Under the pieces are notes generated by a model. The model was given only the letters and a program-made list of their open reading frames with translations. It was not told the origin of the DNA and did no database searches. From positions 26,712,002 to 26,776,001 of the forward strand of contig NC_085872.1 of NCBI RefSeq assembly GCF_034702125.1: DNA of 64,000 bases. Reading direction: 5' to 3'. Of the stretch, positions 62,639-64,000 are shown in pieces; positions within the stretch are counted from its first letter, which is position 1, and each line of letters starts with the position of its first letter. Source of the stretch: Engraulis encrasicolus (lineage: Eukaryota; Chordata; Actinopteri; Clupeiformes; Engraulidae). Both the position numbers and the translations under genes were made by a program.

Positions 62639-63404
62639 CAGCTTTGGAAAAAATTGAGAGACCACTTCAAAATGTTCATTTTCATTTTTCCGAGTTTGCT
62701 ATGGATAGTTATGTGTTTGAGTAAAACAAACATTGCTATTTCATTTTATAAACTACCGACAACATTTCCTCCGAATTTCGAAAGAAAATATTGTCATTGA
62801 GATCATTTATTAGCCAAATTTGGCCAATGATTTGGAAACATTGCATCTTATGTGTTATTCTGACCATTTGAGATTTTCTGCTAATGAATGATCTAAATCA
62901 GGGTTTCCCAAACTGTGGTGCGTGCACCCCTGGGGGTGCGCGACCTGTCACCAGGGGGTGCGCGAGCTGAATAGAGAAATGGTGGGTACGTGTGTTTTTT
63001 TATCCAGCAGTCAGCTAGTTTTAATTGTTTGATGAATTGTATCCTGGAAGGATCCATCTGAAGTGTAATTTATAACTCATAGACTTGTCATGCAATAAGT
63101 TCCATTGTAATGATGGCAGAAAAAAACGTCAGGTCGATTGGAAATCAGGATTACCCAAAAAATGTGCGGTGGTGCAACATTCGCTTAGGGGGTGCGCGAA
63201 CCACATTGAGATGTGAAAGGGGGTGCGCGGGGGAAAAAGTTTGGGAACCGCTGCTCTAAATGACTATATTTTCTTTCGAAATTCGGATGAAATGTTGTCG
63301 GTAGTTTATAGCAATGAAATAGCAATGTTTGTTTTACTCAAACACATACCTATCCATGGAAAACTGAACATTTCGAAGTGGTCTCTCAAATTTTGCCAGA
63401 GCTG
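62639..63404. mobile_element. Tc1/mariner-like palindromic MITE, TA-flanked
   Basis: The ends cagctttggaaaaaattgag and, inverted, cagctctggcaaaatttgag lie next to TA on each side (62637-62638, 63405-63406). The arms extend over about 180 bp (gagaccact, gtgtttgagtaaaac, ttcgaaagaaa). A hAT MITE is inserted near its centre. Confidence 0.8.
62899..63253. mobile_element. hAT-like MITE nested in the Tc1-like MITE
   Basis: The ends are cagggtttcccaaactgtgg and aagtttgggaaccgctg. The flanks ATCTAAAT and CTCTAAAT differ at one base. The interior repeats gggggtgcgcg. Confidence 0.8.
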
Positions 63405-63436
63405 TATTTATATAAAAGAAAACAAAAGTAACTCAC

Positions 63437-63615
63437 CGGACCCTCTGCTTGAACTGGTCCAGAGCCTCCTCGGCCACATACTTGACAAAGTCAGGGCCCT
63501 CCACCTCCAGCTCGGCTGGCACGGACAGCGTGAGGAGCGGAGAGTTCAGGATGGTCACCTGCACCTTAGTCTTGCCGTCTGGCCCGCTCTCGCCCTCACC
63601 AATCTGTGTCTGCAC
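63437..63615 (-). CDS. Penultimate coding exon of an unidentified gene
   Basis: On the minus strand there is an acceptor (cacttacag), a 179-nt open exon that is GC-rich and coding-like, and a good donor (gtgagt). It encodes VQTQIGEGESGPDGKTKVQV, TILNSPLLTLSVPAELEVEG and PDFVKYVAEEALDQFKQRVR: beta-like strands followed by an amphipathic helix. I do not recognise the protein. It does not match my memory of ENOSF1 or TYMS, the neighbours of human YES1. Upstream exons lie beyond 64000. Confidence 0.75.
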
Positions 63616-63887
63616 CTGTAAGTGTTAAAGACAAAAATTTAAGGACAACTGCAGTACGTGAACCATTACTAGGAGACTCGAACCTTTTTTGCAAACATAT
63701 TTCCAGCTTGCCTGCCATGGTTTTACAATCACAAGTACAATACTGTACAGTGAACTTTATATTAATCTTATCTTAATTTAATCATCAAAATAATCTGAAT
63801 TTATCATCTTAATGCCCAAAGAGAATAAGGTACTGCATATTTTTTGTTGTTGTTTGATGACCCCCGTGTCTGTCATTTCAAGATTCA

Positions 63888-63950
63888 AGATTCTTTTTAA
63901 TGGTCCCGAAGGAAATTTGTCTTGGACATACATAGCTGCTACATACACAC
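63888..63950 (+). repeat. Retroposon tail signature
   Basis: ttcaagattctttttaatgg and tcccgaaggaaatttgtctt match the same class of teleost retroposon 3' tails as the one near 21000. Confidence 0.4.
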
Positions 63951-64000
63951 ACAACACTTATACACATGCCGCCAAAAAAACTATAAACAAAACAAAAAAC

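Overview
This is vertebrate nuclear DNA, almost certainly from a teleost fish. Genes are split by GT-AG introns. The peptide of the first gene (PACAP) has the fish-type YRQRFRNK tail. The intergenic DNA and introns are packed with (AC)n/(GT)n/(AG)n microsatellites and with short non-autonomous DNA transposons (MITEs), many of them hAT-like with readable 8-bp target duplications. I do not name a species.

Three genes can be supported. (1) adcyap1 (PACAP) lies on the minus strand at about 3.3-6.7 kb. It has a TATA box, a non-coding exon 1 and four coding exons that encode a complete 169-residue precursor. (2) yes1, a Src-family tyrosine kinase, lies on the plus strand. Its eleven coding exons run from 36266 to 58550 and join without any frame break into a 549-residue protein (SH4, unique, SH3, SH2, kinase, C-terminal regulatory tail). 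A probable non-coding first exon lies near 22.6-23.06 kb, which would make 23.1-36.26 kb the first intron. The 3' UTR probably runs to about 61.59 kb. (3) The last two exons of an unidentified gene lie on the minus strand at 62147-62165 and 63437-63615; the rest is outside the window. adcyap1 and yes1 are head to head, as I recall for human ADCYAP1 and YES1 on 18p11.32. yes1 and the third gene are tail to tail.

Layout: 0-3.3 kb is repeat-bearing flank; 3.3-6.8 kb is adcyap1; 7-22.5 kb is intergenic and holds MITEs, SINEs, a retroposed fragment with 17-bp target duplications, and a MULE-like element with a telomere-like core; 22.6-61.6 kb is yes1, whose introns are full of microsatellites and nested MITEs; 61.6-64 kb is the convergent gene end.

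The most interesting points are: (a) the exon 8/intron 8 boundary of yes1 is tandemly repeated five times, giving five consecutive copies of the same 5' splice site; (b) a 229-bp element with 10-bp target duplications has a degenerate TTAGGG-type array as its core; (c) yes1 has an SH2 FLARES motif in place of FLVRES and a GQ pair in the kinase hinge; (d) the PACAP-related peptide of adcyap1 has lost its N-terminal histidine through an apparent three-codon deletion; (e) several transposons are nested with intact target duplications, so their order of insertion can be read. I found no clear new gene system. The novelty is in splice-site architecture and repeat biology.
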